From: Angiostrongylus vasorum
Lineage: Eukaryota; Nematoda; Chromadorea; Rhabditida; Metastrongylidae
Reading direction: 5' to 3'
Assembly (NCBI GenBank): GCA_018806985.1
Contig: JADANN010000361.1
Span: 186,001-250,000 of the forward strand
Length of the DNA: 64,000 nucleotides
The position numbers were made by a program, and so were the translations under genes. Within the stretch, counting starts at the first letter, position 1. The number at the start of each line of letters is the position of its first letter. The notes under the pieces are model-generated. The model was not told the DNA's origin and made no database searches. It saw only the letters and a program-made list of their open reading frames with translations. This document shows positions 37,702 to 50,278 of this stretch, piece by piece.

Positions 37702-40700
37702 ATGAATGAGGGCATCTCATCGACAAAAACACAGGCTCCATCAAAGAAAAGTAATGCCAGTGAAGAAGACGGGTATAAACAAGTGGATATTCCAGATACT
37801 CAACCAGTAGGTGCTACCATCAGTTTTTCGCATCAGTGTTTTCTATTCGTTCAAGATCTCAAGTAATTACAACCACAGATATCATAAATGATTCTAAGTG
37901 ATTAGAAAGGGTAACAATGTTCAGATCCTGCTTGCTTATTTCTTTGTCCGTACTGAACAGTAACTACTGTACTAAAGCGGCAGTAAACTCTTATGTGACG
38001 TAAGTTGAAATTGGCAACAACTTCCGACTAAGACTCAATCAGAAGTTCTATTTGTTGATTACTTTAATTTGCCACAAAAAACGCTTCCTTTTGTTGTTAT
38101 TTATGGTGTGTTATGAAAGCATCACTGCGAGACCACTTATCGTTAAGTAGATACGCGACGATATGAATCTACGAGTCGTACATGGGGTGCAGAGTGGACG
38201 ATAGGAACCATGTTTCGTATACCAAAGATATTATGCCGAGCATCGTTGAAAAAAAAACCATTCTTTGCACCTAACAGTATATGGCGAATTGTACGGCTTT
38301 TTTGCTGGTTAGGAATGAGCAAGAGTGTCTTTGCTGTTCTTTTATACCAAATGTCATCACTTGAGAACGCTTTGCAATGATGAATGAGTAAATCGCTGTG
38401 GAATGTACTTAATAATCGTTTACTTGCGATGAGCAAATTTACTGATTGTAAAAAAGGCAGTGCGCATTTTTCAATGTTTTTCCACAAACTGCCTTCTGAG
38501 ACGCTACCACGGAAGTCCCACTGATGGTTTTTCGACGACAGGATATAATCGTTACATTACTGGGGTAGTGGAGCAATCAAGAATTATTCATTTATAAAGG
38601 AAATGTTGCCCTGCCACCTAGGAAGATTATATAGTTTTCATAAAATATTATTTCGATTTTGAATTTGCTCGGAGTTAAACTCTCGAAGAATTAGAAACGA
38701 TAATTAAATTTTCAAATTTTTCAACGCAGCTGAGACAACTCCAACTGCTTCGATAGGCTGAGGAGCAATTCTATGTCTCCGGTGAATTCCGGTCTATTCA
38801 AGTACTTTGGTTTTCGAAATGCGACCATTGTTAAAAAGAGGGGGAAAGAACATGTTTCGTGTGCTCCGGAAACCAGAATTTAATCTTGGTGGAAGGAAAA
38901 TTTGGATCATGTTGACTGAGATTTGCAGATTCTAATGGTCGCTTTTCTATTATTGAGGTTCATTATGAATTGAGATATAGTAATTGGAGTTTGAAAGCAA
39001 CAATCATTTTCACTTCATATGCATTGAAATCAGTGCATATCGGGCGTTGTGCACTACATATCTCCTACTTTCATCTCATAACCTTTTCGATGTTATAGTC
39101 GTTGTACTCAAAAAATATTTACTATCCGTAACATTTCAATTCTTTCGACTTTATGTCAAAAAACTACCTTCAAAAGCGAGTGCGTACTTCACAGTGGTTA
39201 GAGGTGACCTGCAATTGACACTACTACATTCCTGTTTTTTTAGCTTTTGTTTTCATTTTACACCGGCCGTTGTCACATTTTTGCAGCTCCCAGCATCATT
39301 TCATTTCATTCGCTTCGCATCCTCCATAGTCCACAAAAGTCTTCGATTCTTTTGGCTTGATTAAGCTTTGGCTACTACTTGAGACTCCTGGTCACTTATA
39401 AATGTTGTTGAATGCTGCTCGAATAAATCCATGTTGTAATCCTGGGGTACCTATGCTAGACCATTCTTGAAACTTTGGCACAGGCGATTATCAGCTTTTA
39501 TAGGTTGAAAGGAGCACTCGAAGGGTGAGAACGCTGGTGGCCCCGGTGCTACGTCGAATCAGCGCCTTTCCCGTGCTGTAGGAAATCACCACCACTGTGC
39601 TGCCCATCGTGAATTCCAACAACAGACAACTAAATGTCGTTCCTCTGACGCTTTCGTCCTGTTCATGACCATTCTTGTGCACGTACAAGCACTGATAATT
39701 TGATGCTTTAATCTTAAATTTTATCTCGACTTTTTTGTGCAATGTCGTTGTAAATCCTCCACGAATTCACCAAAAACGTTTGAATGACCAATTTTAAGAA
39801 AAGTTGTACGTACGTTGGCTTCGTAACATAGTATCTATCGGCCACTTACCCCTGACCTTGTGATCACCACCTTCGTACTTGCGTCCTAGTTCACTTCCTT
39901 CACACTCTTTTAGTACTGGAACAGATTTCTTCAGGATGTTCAGTGCCTTGTTGTCTCCTCTCGATGAGGTTTCCTTCGATGATCAAGTTGAACTCATCTT
40001 CGGCTAACATCATTCAAATTTATAAAATCAATTTTTCAACCAGTTATTAACAGTTATTTGCAATCATTTTATTACCATGAGTTGCAGTTATCATGTAAAG
40101 TAGGTAAATTTAGCAAACGTACTAAAATTTTAAAAATATGCTCAAAATATGTTGCAAAATCAATTACCAAAAGCCATTGCACTACTCTCTGGGTGGACGA
40201 GTTTTTTTTCATCCATCACGCGCAAAAGCTGGATATACCCTAGAAACATAGAAAGGTCCACAGAAATTAGACGGTGGTAGAATATTAAAAGCCACAGGAA
40301 TAGGGGAAGAATGCGTAGGAAAATTGAATTAGGGGGGAAAAATTGCAAAGAAGACGTAGTTATTTTTTGGAGTGGTCACGGAGTGCATGAGAGGAATCAC
40401 ATTCGTGATGTATGTGACGAAGAAATGGGCGTCATTGCACGTACGTATCACAAAATACTACGCATCGTCACCAATGCACTTTGTGCGGGCAAACGTGTGC
40501 CATAGGAAAGTCATGTTTATCAACTTGTTTTTCCAGTGAAAGGTGTGTTAAGAACCGAATAGTTTTTCAGAACCGCTTTTCCTGGCGTACACTATGGGCG
40601 TTCACGGGTCCAGGATTTCTTATGAGCATTGCCTATCTCGATCCAGGAAACATAGAAAGTGATCTACAATCTGGTGCAAAAGCGCAATACAAAGTAGGAA

Positions 40701-43700
40701 AATGTTGAAAGCGTTGATAACTTTTCTGTTTACTATCGTTTTTTTAGTGGAGTGGTTAGAGAGATCCATGTAAAGAAGCGCTTGTTAAATGTTCGATAAA
40801 ATATAACAGTGCACTTTCAGCTGTTATGGGTTTTGCTTTCGGCTCATATCATTGGAATGCTCTTGCAACGAATGTCTGCACGACTAGGTGTTGTCAGTGG
40901 AAAGCATATGGCCGAGGTCCGGGCCAGTTTTCTTCCTGTATTTTTGCCCACATCTTTATTTCTAGTGCGGTTTTCTGGTGGATGTTTCGTTTAAAATTAT
41001 TGGTAGACTTCTTGACAACCTTTTTTTATTCTTTAGGTGTCACATGATTTCTATCCTCGTATACCTCGCTTAATTTTATGGATAATGGTTGAAATTGCTA
41101 TCATTTGTAGTGATATGCAGGAGGTTATCGGAACTGCAATAGCCATCTACCTAGTCAGCAAGGGATGGTATGTCTTTTTTCTCTTTGGATAGCAATAAAT
41201 GAGTTTGTACGCCTAGCGATCTTCCGCAAAAAAAAGTTGTAAATTTCGTGATTTTATGATATACACTCGAAACGACTGCTCAACCCATAACGGACGCGCG
41301 CCGTTTAGCGTGACTGTCCTGATGGAATACGAGCGCCTTTTCATCGGTTGCAAAATTTCTGATTTTTTGACAGCACAAAATATTTTTTCAATAACTGTGG
41401 TACTGGTTGGTTTTTTTAACACGACAAAAGAGACGTTGCTGTATTTTTTTAGAGGTACGAATGATATATATGCTACCACTTTCTGTGTGTTACTATGGTC
41501 CATTATGCAAATACATAGATCTCAGCAGTCGGAAGTATTTCTCACTCCATGTCGAGTCTATTTCGGTGGTTTGCACATCCGTACATTCCATGCAGTGACA
41601 AAAGTGGTTAAAATGTGATAACGATTAGTTATTAGTTAAATTACGGGTGAATGGGCCTTTCAAAGAAAAGTTTCTTGTGAATCATGAAGTGTAGAGAATG
41701 CTTTTTTGGTCTTACCCTTACTATTTTAATCACCTTTCAATTAGCTGTCGAATGGTTCCACATAGTGTAGTATTCTAGCACTCAACGAACTGAAAATGGA
41801 CACCACTATAGTGTCCATACTGTACCCTGCTCCACACGCCAACACTAAATTGTCCATACCAGGCGTTATGGATTAATCCCTTGGCGATGAAACTGGCTTA
41901 TTGCTAATGTCGATAAATGTATCACCAGTGTCAGCTGTCGTCTTGTTGATCGTCGAGTGACTCGAGCGGGCGCCAGTAAACATCCAGTTTCTCCCTGTCG
42001 TGTGCAAGATTAGCTCAGAGGGTTTTGATCGCTCTAGGGACTCGTTGAGTCGTTGAGCATCATATCTTTCTTCTTGGCTTTTCGTGAAGAACTCTGACCA
42101 TCGGGTCGGTGGTCTTCCTGCAGTGCGTTTAACATCCCGTGGAATCCAGTCACTAACTGCACTTGTCCATCGGTTGCCGTTTATACGTGTTACATGTCCG
42201 GCGCACCTTTCTTCGACTGTTTGGTGTACAGAACGGCATCTCTGATTTTTGATCGTCGACGCAGGTCGGAGCTTCGTATCCCTTCTCGTACCTATGTGAC
42301 ACGAGGTACTCCTGCCATCGTCCTTTCGACTGCACGTTCAATAAGGAGAATGATCTTCAGCCTGCTTACGCAGCGACCACGTTTTTGACACGTAAGTTAG
42401 GGCAGGAAGTATCGCGGTGTCGAAAAGGCGAACGCGAAGTCGGATGTTCTCTGTTCTCCTCACTACATTCTCGCTGCTTTTGAATACTCCCCATCTGGAA
42501 CTAAGTCGTTCTTCATGTTGATTTCCTTAACTAGATAGATGTAACTTCCTTCCGGCTAACGTTTGATATTATAACAGCGATGTCATCATCAAATCAAAAA
42601 GCGGTATAGTTACGGAACATCGATTTTCACTCCCATGTTGCTCCACTCCAGTGTTCGCAGGCCTTCTGGAGAGTGGCAGCAAATAATTTTGGCGAGATGG
42701 TATCGCTTTCCCTGACCCCTCTTTTGACGTCGATGTTAACATCGCTGTAGAATGGTGATATTTTGATTGTCAAATTTTTATAGCTCACGCAAAATCTTCA
42801 CATATCGCTTAGGGGCACTTTGGATGCCTAGAACTGCCATGACTCCTTCTATCTTAACTGAGTCAAAAAACAAAACAATATTTCACCAGCCGACCGCCAT
42901 TTAACATCGGTAATAAAATAATCAAAATCTGTTTGAATTGTTGAGCTTACACGAAGCTGACAAATTGGCTTTACTTGGCTGACGTTTCGACGACTTCATC
43001 TTCATCAGAGCCGAAGATCTGAGTTAATGGTCCACAGTTGTTCGTGTTCTCAATGTGGCATCTTCGTCGCGTACCGAGTCGGAAGTTCTTCAGGTGAACA
43101 ACGCTCGAATGAAGCAAGCTCACCTGGAAGTGCTCTTTATGCAGGATGATTGTTGTTGCTACAGCTATCCGTTGATAAGAACTTGTTTGTCACCAGATAA
43201 TCAGTCCTGCAGCAGTCGATATTATGTTAGCTAGCGCAAAGACGAATACATCGAAACTTTAGCCGAATAAAGCTAATTTTTCAACAAAGTGTAAGCCCAA
43301 CAATGCAAAAATGAGTGAAAAGCTTTCCTTAAATCGATGGTGGTGAGACAAAGCGGTCTCTTATGCTGTCGGGATGCTTCAATGTGTTTTGTTTTCTTGT
43401 GGATATGGTCCATTGTGCCGAATAATTTCCGAAACCCTGCTTGCTAACATGGCTGTCCCTCGTCCAGTCTTCTGTCAATACTGCTTAGAATGACTCCAGT
43501 GAAAAGTTTGCAGACGACAGACACTAAACAGATTGGGCGATAGTTGCTGGTATCGTGGAGGCCATCCTTCTTGAACAACAGCACGGTTTTGCTGGTCTTC
43601 CACTGAGCAGGAAGCTTACATTCTGACAAGTTACGTATGAAGAGCCAAGCCAGTGTGTTTATGAGGAGTGAGGGAAGGTTCACCAAATGTTAAAATCTCA

Positions 43701-46700
43701 TCCTGCGGTCTAGGTGTTGCTCGATTTTTTTACCGACGAAAGAGCATGTTAGGTTCCGGAAGAGAGAACCAGCGTTACGACATGTCCTTCCTCCTTGATT
43801 TCATATGAGGGCAGGGAGGACGGGGGCTATATGAGAGATCTGAGTAGTAGTCGTGAATGATTTTCTCCATTGCCTTTCTGGACGCTGTAACTGTTCCGTC
43901 TGGGCGTCGAAGTACAATCGTCTTCGTCTTGTAATTGGCGAAGCTTCGGTGGGCTTTGCGAATGTTTTTCCCAGCCTTTACAGCTTTGACCATAACTGCT
44001 TCTGTCCTGTGTTTAAGATCTTTTATCACCGGTCTGAATTGTTTTACATGTACGGACGTGAGATCGCGATTGCTTATAGCTCGTGCGGTTGCACGTTGGA
44101 GTATTAGCTCGATTGTTTCTGGAGACAGACGTCTCTTGATGACTTTCGAACTCTCAGCTTGGATAGCGCCAATGTGAAGATGTGGAATGAGCCAATCGCA
44201 TTTCTCGTTGATGTTATCAATAACGCCATCTTCTCGGGACCCGGCTAATGATCCAAATAAGTCGCAGTTTATGGTGGTTTTGAGACTGGTTTTTTGAAGA
44301 TGGCTGCTTTTCCTCGTTTTCGCAGGGAATGAAAACATATGAAGCAGACGATGGTCCGATTCTGTGTAGAATTTTGAGATAACAGCTACATCGGTTATTC
44401 AAAACGTTCCATTTGCTGTGATGTGATCTATTTACATCATTGTGCTAATCTCCATAAGGAGATTCCCACGTCCAGCGTTGAGAGTGAGGCTTCTAAAATT
44501 ATGAATTACCACAAATGGTCCTGGTCTACAGGATATACTCAGACAGCCGCTCACCCTCCTCGTCCCATTCTAATCCTTGGCTCCCAATGTGACGTTTTTC
44601 AGAAGTTATTCTGTTTTCAATCATAGCGTTGAAATTTCAAAAAAAAGTGAACTTGAGCAATATGTGGTCTTTTCTGTAGAAATTCTCCAAACCTATGTAG
44701 AACAGTTTGACTTCGTTTTCATCATAGCTATATGTTCATAATGGGGCGACTTTAAAATTATATTTTTACTCATTTCCTCGAGTTTATGAGGATTTCCGAG
44801 TAATTTCGATAAAATTTGCAAAATCTCTTCGATATTTTATGATAAATGGGCATTTAACGTTGTTATATAGTTTTTTTTGTACTTTATTCTCTGCTTCATA
44901 ATGTTCATTCCCCAATAGTAGTGTTATTAGTGTTCAATACAAGCAACTTTTGTTCCTAAAAAATCATGCCAGTAAGGTTATAGAGGTACTTGTTTATTTT
45001 AGTGAAGGTTCTTCATAGTAGTTTGAAGTAGCTCATTGGTCGGTTACTGAGTAAAATATTTTGGAGAGTTAACCGTTTGCTTTATGAAGGAGTTGAGACA
45101 GCTATTAACAATGCTACTATAAAATTCATCAAGAATCCAGACCACTGACAGTCTTATGTTTAGCGGAACCACTTCTTTAAGTAACTTTTCGCCCATGAAA
45201 TTTGTGGAGTTCACAAGCCGTCCCTTCCATCTCTATTCTATAGAGTTTATCTATTTTCAAACATTGCTATTCACTTACGATTAAGTCCTGTTTTTTAAGC
45301 TTATTTTTTTTCTGGAAAACTTGTTTATTTATTTCATAAGACGCTGTATCATATTGGCCTCCATTATTTAGTCTTCTTTCTTTAGTCCATTATTGCTCTG
45401 CAGCGATTAGTCCGGGCATGCTAGTCTTAATCTGCTTCGAGTGGCGTTCTGTTTTCTTCTTATGGAAACAGTTCAGACGGATTTCATATCACGTCGTTTT
45501 TTATTCTTGAAGATTTAGGGTTCCACTATGGGCAGGTGTGCTGGTCACTATAGTTGACACATTTACATTTCTGTTCATTGACCGATATGGCGTGCGCAAA
45601 TTGGAAGTGGTTTTCGGCATTCTGATCTCAACTATGGCTTTATCGTTTGGGTATGAAGTACGTTATTGTGGGTAGATAATTGCTTGCTTGAGTACTTTAA
45701 CAGTGCATCTTTTCGGAAAAGCTCATTATTCAACAGCTTAGGTTTCGCTTAAGCGATTTACTGGCAGTTCGGCAACACTTTTCTCCCGTGCTACCGAAAA
45801 AATCATTCTCACGACGTTTTCATAAAGCTATACGTCAACCTGTGTTTCCTCTCCTTTCTGAAATTGGTTTACTCACTTTCTAATTTAGATATCTGGATGT
45901 AAATTATGAGCTCCACAGTTTTTATGACCTTGTAGAGGGGTTGGCTGAAGCTGTCGCTGTATTACACAGTTGATGATCCACAAACACCTACCAAGATGAA
46001 CCATTAAACCAACTGAGAGATCACATCGACTTTTTGCAGTATTTCGTCGTTTCTCCTTCATTGCCTTCCGTATTATCTGGAATGTTCGTTCCATGGTGTG
46101 CAGGCTGTGGCAGGGAGGAATTTCTACAAGGGATCTCGATCGTTGGAGCCGTGATTATGCCACATAATCTCTATTTGCATTCTGCGTTAGTCAAGGTACG
46201 CTCAACGGATCCAAACGCAAAATGTTCCTATATTTCTCTGTCACAATCCTATATTTTGGACACTTTAAGGCGAATTTCAGTCACGGCGAGTGAATCGCAA
46301 CATTCGAGACCGCGTTTCCGAAGCCAATTTTTACTACACAATTGAGTCCTCGCTAGCTCTGTTTTGCAGCTTTTTCATCAACGTGTTTGTTGTGGCAGTG
46401 TTTGCTCATGGGCTCTATAAAAAAACGAATTACGATGTGGTAAGTGGTTAAGAGACCGAACTTGACTGTGATGAATAAAGTTTGACTGTATTGTATGGAT
46501 CTAACTATGTAAATGATATGGTGCACTTTAGCGGATATCATGCGACAATAGGCACGGAATCTTCGATCCGGATGCTTTTCCTTACAACAACGACACTGCA
46601 ATATCAGATATTTATAAAGTAAGTAGGTAGTGTTTAAACAACACCATGTTTAACACAAAATGTCCAAGAAACTTTCTCTTTAATGCATATTTGGGGTGAG

Positions 46701-49700
46701 GGTGCACAGTGAATGAAGTGCGTTAACGAATTGATTTGCTATTCAGTGGTTTGTTTTGTCGCCTGCAGCTCTTTTTGCTGCAGTTTTTGTATTCATTCGA
46801 TAGCTTATTCCACAAAGAGATTGTTGCTGCTGGAGAAAGTATAGAGAACGTATTTATTATACACTGTAAGTGAATGTTTAAATTCACTCATGGAGGTTTT
46901 TCCCACGTTATTGTTGTAAATCTTCTGTACCATTGCATTCCCATAGGACTCCCTCTGGTTTTACTTTTCAATAACCTACGGTCTTGATATGTTAGGTGGA
47001 ATGGTGTCGTCCGTGAACTGTGGACATCGTAGTAATGTCGCTGTTATCTTTCCACTTCAATATCTTTTTGCCGTTCCAACTACGCTTTGCTATCCATAGA
47101 CCTCTCTTCAACACCAGGTTGATGAACTACTCCGGAAGTCATTGTCTGTTTTAGAGATGGCAATAAGGTGAATCGTTCGCTTCACTAAATTCGTTACGAA
47201 AGGAATACTTGAATACTAGCTATCGGTAAAGAGATGCTCTTTCAGAGATACTTTTCTTCAATCAGTAGATTGTTCACACGCTTCATTACTGCACTCCAAA
47301 CCATATCTGTAGTTGTGGAGATCGCTGATGGTGCACACCAAAATTTTGTAAGTGTAGTCGCCTCAACATCACACCTTGCATAAGTTATGTTCGTGTTTTT
47401 TCATGTGGGGTACACCACCGGCAACAGACCTTATCCGTGGTCGATACAAAGTTGTCATCAATCTGCACATATTTCCCAGACCTATATATTCTTTTATGGT
47501 TTCTGTCGATAAATTAAACTAATGTTCTAATCTTATACAACTTGCATTATTGGTCATCCACTGCGTTGTCCGAAAAATGTAGGTTAACCGTCAGGCTTTC
47601 AAACTCGTCTGTTGCCATAATATGAGATGCAGTGGGGTGGTGTGCAAGTCAGAATGGAGCTTTCCTAATCCTTGTTGTGTTAATCTAATAGTCATCATCC
47701 TAAATCAGAGACTGATGATTCTTATGCTGTCGCCAACACTTGACACTCCCCACAAAACACCATCCTTTACGGGTGTTCCCACTCTCAACAGCACTACTCT
47801 GAGGAAGGTGAAGTCGCCGAAACGTCAGCCGTCGACCAGCAACAGCAACAACAACAACAACAACCACTACTACTAAAGCGATAGCTTATACCAACCTCGC
47901 ATCAGCTCATCAAGGGCTGTTAGTAAGAACGTTGTATATATCACCTGTATTACCTGTAGGTCGCCACTAAATCTTCCATTTTTCCCTGTCGCATGCAAGA
48001 GTAGCCCAGTGGGTTCCATTCGCTCTAGGGACTCGTAGAGCATCATATCTTTCTTCTACGCTTTTCTTGAAGAACTCTGACCATAGGGTCGGTGGGCTTC
48101 CTGCAGGACGTTTGACATCGCGGGGAATGCAGTCACTAACGGTTCTTGTCCATACGCTTTACGTGTCCAGCCTACCTTATCTTCGACTGTTTTGAGTACA
48201 GAAGGGCAAGGGCATCCTTGATTTTTGATCGTTGGCGCAGGTGGGAGCTTCGGAGCCCTTTCCTTATTTGTGTGACACGGGATACTCCTAGCATCAGGAG
48301 TTTACAATTCAGTGTGCACATTAGAATTCGCCGCCAGCTTCTTAGGTCGCTCTTGAACCACACCAGATGATTTCACCATTGGCTACTCTGGGAACGAAAA
48401 CGTAACGTCTCTCCTTCGCACCTCAAGTTCTTCCAAAGCCGTTGGTTTGATAGATTGAAGTTCCTGCTTTAACCAACTCAAAAATAAAAAATGCGGCGTT
48501 TAACAAAAATATTTGATCTCATAGTATACTCGAACTGAAACCTATGGAATCGAAAAGATCTTTATTAGTAGATTACAAGTTTTTTTTTTACTCTATCATG
48601 CTACAACTCCGGTTTTTTAAATTTGAAATTTAAACAACTTTAAATTGGAAAAAGACACTTTTGAAAAGTTATGCTGATCTGTTTAGATATAGAGCAAAAC
48701 TTTTCTACAACTCTGCTGTCAACCTCCAAATCCAGTGGTTATGGAAGGTTATCGAAGGGGCGCGTGTGGCGCAGTGGTCGGCAGCGCCTTGCAACACACG
48801 TGGAATCGATCCCCGCGCTAATGGCCCACCAAGCCTTCCATCCCTCCTTGGTCGGCAAATTAGTACCAGAATTGTCTGGGAGGATAGCAGCACTGTCTCG
48901 ATGAATCGGTAGGCCACCACGAGTCATTCTAATGGCCAGATATGCATTCAGTCACCTCCAAACGATGCTTAATGAAGTCGAATACATGGTGCATCCCTCA
49001 GGGATTGATCAACGCCGAGAGCTTTATCCTTTATCCTTTATGAAAAATCCAGTGTCATTGTTTGTTATATGGTATGTTTGAATGGGCGACGAGTTGACGA
49101 GTTATTCAGTCCCTAACCGACATGAAATTAGGCGTCGTCGCATCACCCAGCCACTCAAAATTGAGCAAGGGCCATATGTTAAACGATGTGAATGAAGTTT
49201 TTTTTGTCCTTTATATGTATGCGTGGAGAGCATGTGCTTAGACTGCCCAGCAATACACACTAAGTCAATCCGTGGTTGGGCCCGCGTTTCTGGCCGATCA
49301 GGTCTTCCAGTACCAGACTACTCAGGAATTATAGCAGCACTGACTTGAAGCTTCGCCACCGCAACATAAGGCGCTCTATATAGGCGAGATATGCATTCAG
49401 TACTCTTAACAATAAAGGATAAAGGATGAAGCTTTTGGCGTTGATCAATCCCTGAGGGATGTGCTATTCATTGGATTTTATCAAACATCGTTAGAGGTGG
49501 TTGAATGCATATCTGGCCTATACAGTGACTTGCAGTGGCCTACAATTTCCTGACCTTGGAGAGAAAGAGGGCTTGGTGAGTCTGGGATGCGGAATCGATC
49601 TCATGTGTATTGCAAGACACGTTTAGCCACTGCGCTACACGCGTCCTCTACCTTTAACAATAGTTGATGAAAAAACGAATGCATAGCGTATCCATGAGGG

Positions 49701-50204
49701 ATTTATCAACATCGGATGTTTCACGCTTCACTCGTTTTCTTTAATGTAAGTCAGAGATGCTCTTCAACGTAACACTGCAGCAGATGTGGTACTTTCCAAA
49801 CCATCGTTTGTGTATGCATGTGTATACTTGATACCTGAACGGCCCGTCTTCACTAGTTGTGCGGGCCCCAGCATAATCACTATTTTTCGGAGATTTGCTA
49901 GTTAAGCCATTGTGGTTCCATGGAATCCCGAGGACAGCCTGGCCAAAGTCTGCCCCAGTTCGTCACCACCACAAGCAGTTGCAGCTCTTGTGGATCAGAG
50001 GGAGATTTGCCACCATGCAACTTTGATACCAGGACGGTGGTGGATCCTGGTGTTGGTTTACTCTTAGCTAGGCTTCCTGATGGAAACGCCAGGCTCCTTC
50101 TCAGCTTGGGAGACCCTACCGAGGGGACGAGTTCCCCTGCTGCACACCGCGGTCCGACACCCAGGAACACTTCCCAGCCACGATGAGGCGGTAAACCGTC
50201 GGGA

Positions 50205-50278
<74 letters not shown>

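Larger units (their letters stand above)
41930..44410 (-). pseudogene. RTE-type LINE inside an NRAMP intron, interrupted by a PLE fragment
   Basis: Minus order: endonuclease C-terminal end and linker (43775-44338, with [19 protein letters not shown]), RT fingers (43444-43686, with [18 protein letters not shown] then [14 protein letters not shown]), the KKAF-like box near 43320, then after an interruption the palm (DVKRGVRE near 42725; a degraded DDD box near 42580) and the C-terminal region to about 41930. Several stops and frameshifts. It lies in the intron between the exons ending at 41167 and starting at 45519, antisense to the gene. Confidence 0.85.

Noticed and set aside
40311..40505. 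Upstream coding exon of the NRAMP gene at about 40.3-40.5 kb
   Set aside because: The frame has no NRAMP similarity, and the exon at 37702-37806 joins 40571 in phase without it.
48759..49040. Genuine tRNA genes at the GCGCAGTGG-type sites
   Set aside because: A- and B-box-like segments are present, but no full cloverleaf follows and each is fused to the repeated SINE body.
50207..50278. Tyr/Ile dipeptide repeat protein across the TA tract
   Set aside because: Simple (TA)n microsatellite within an intron.
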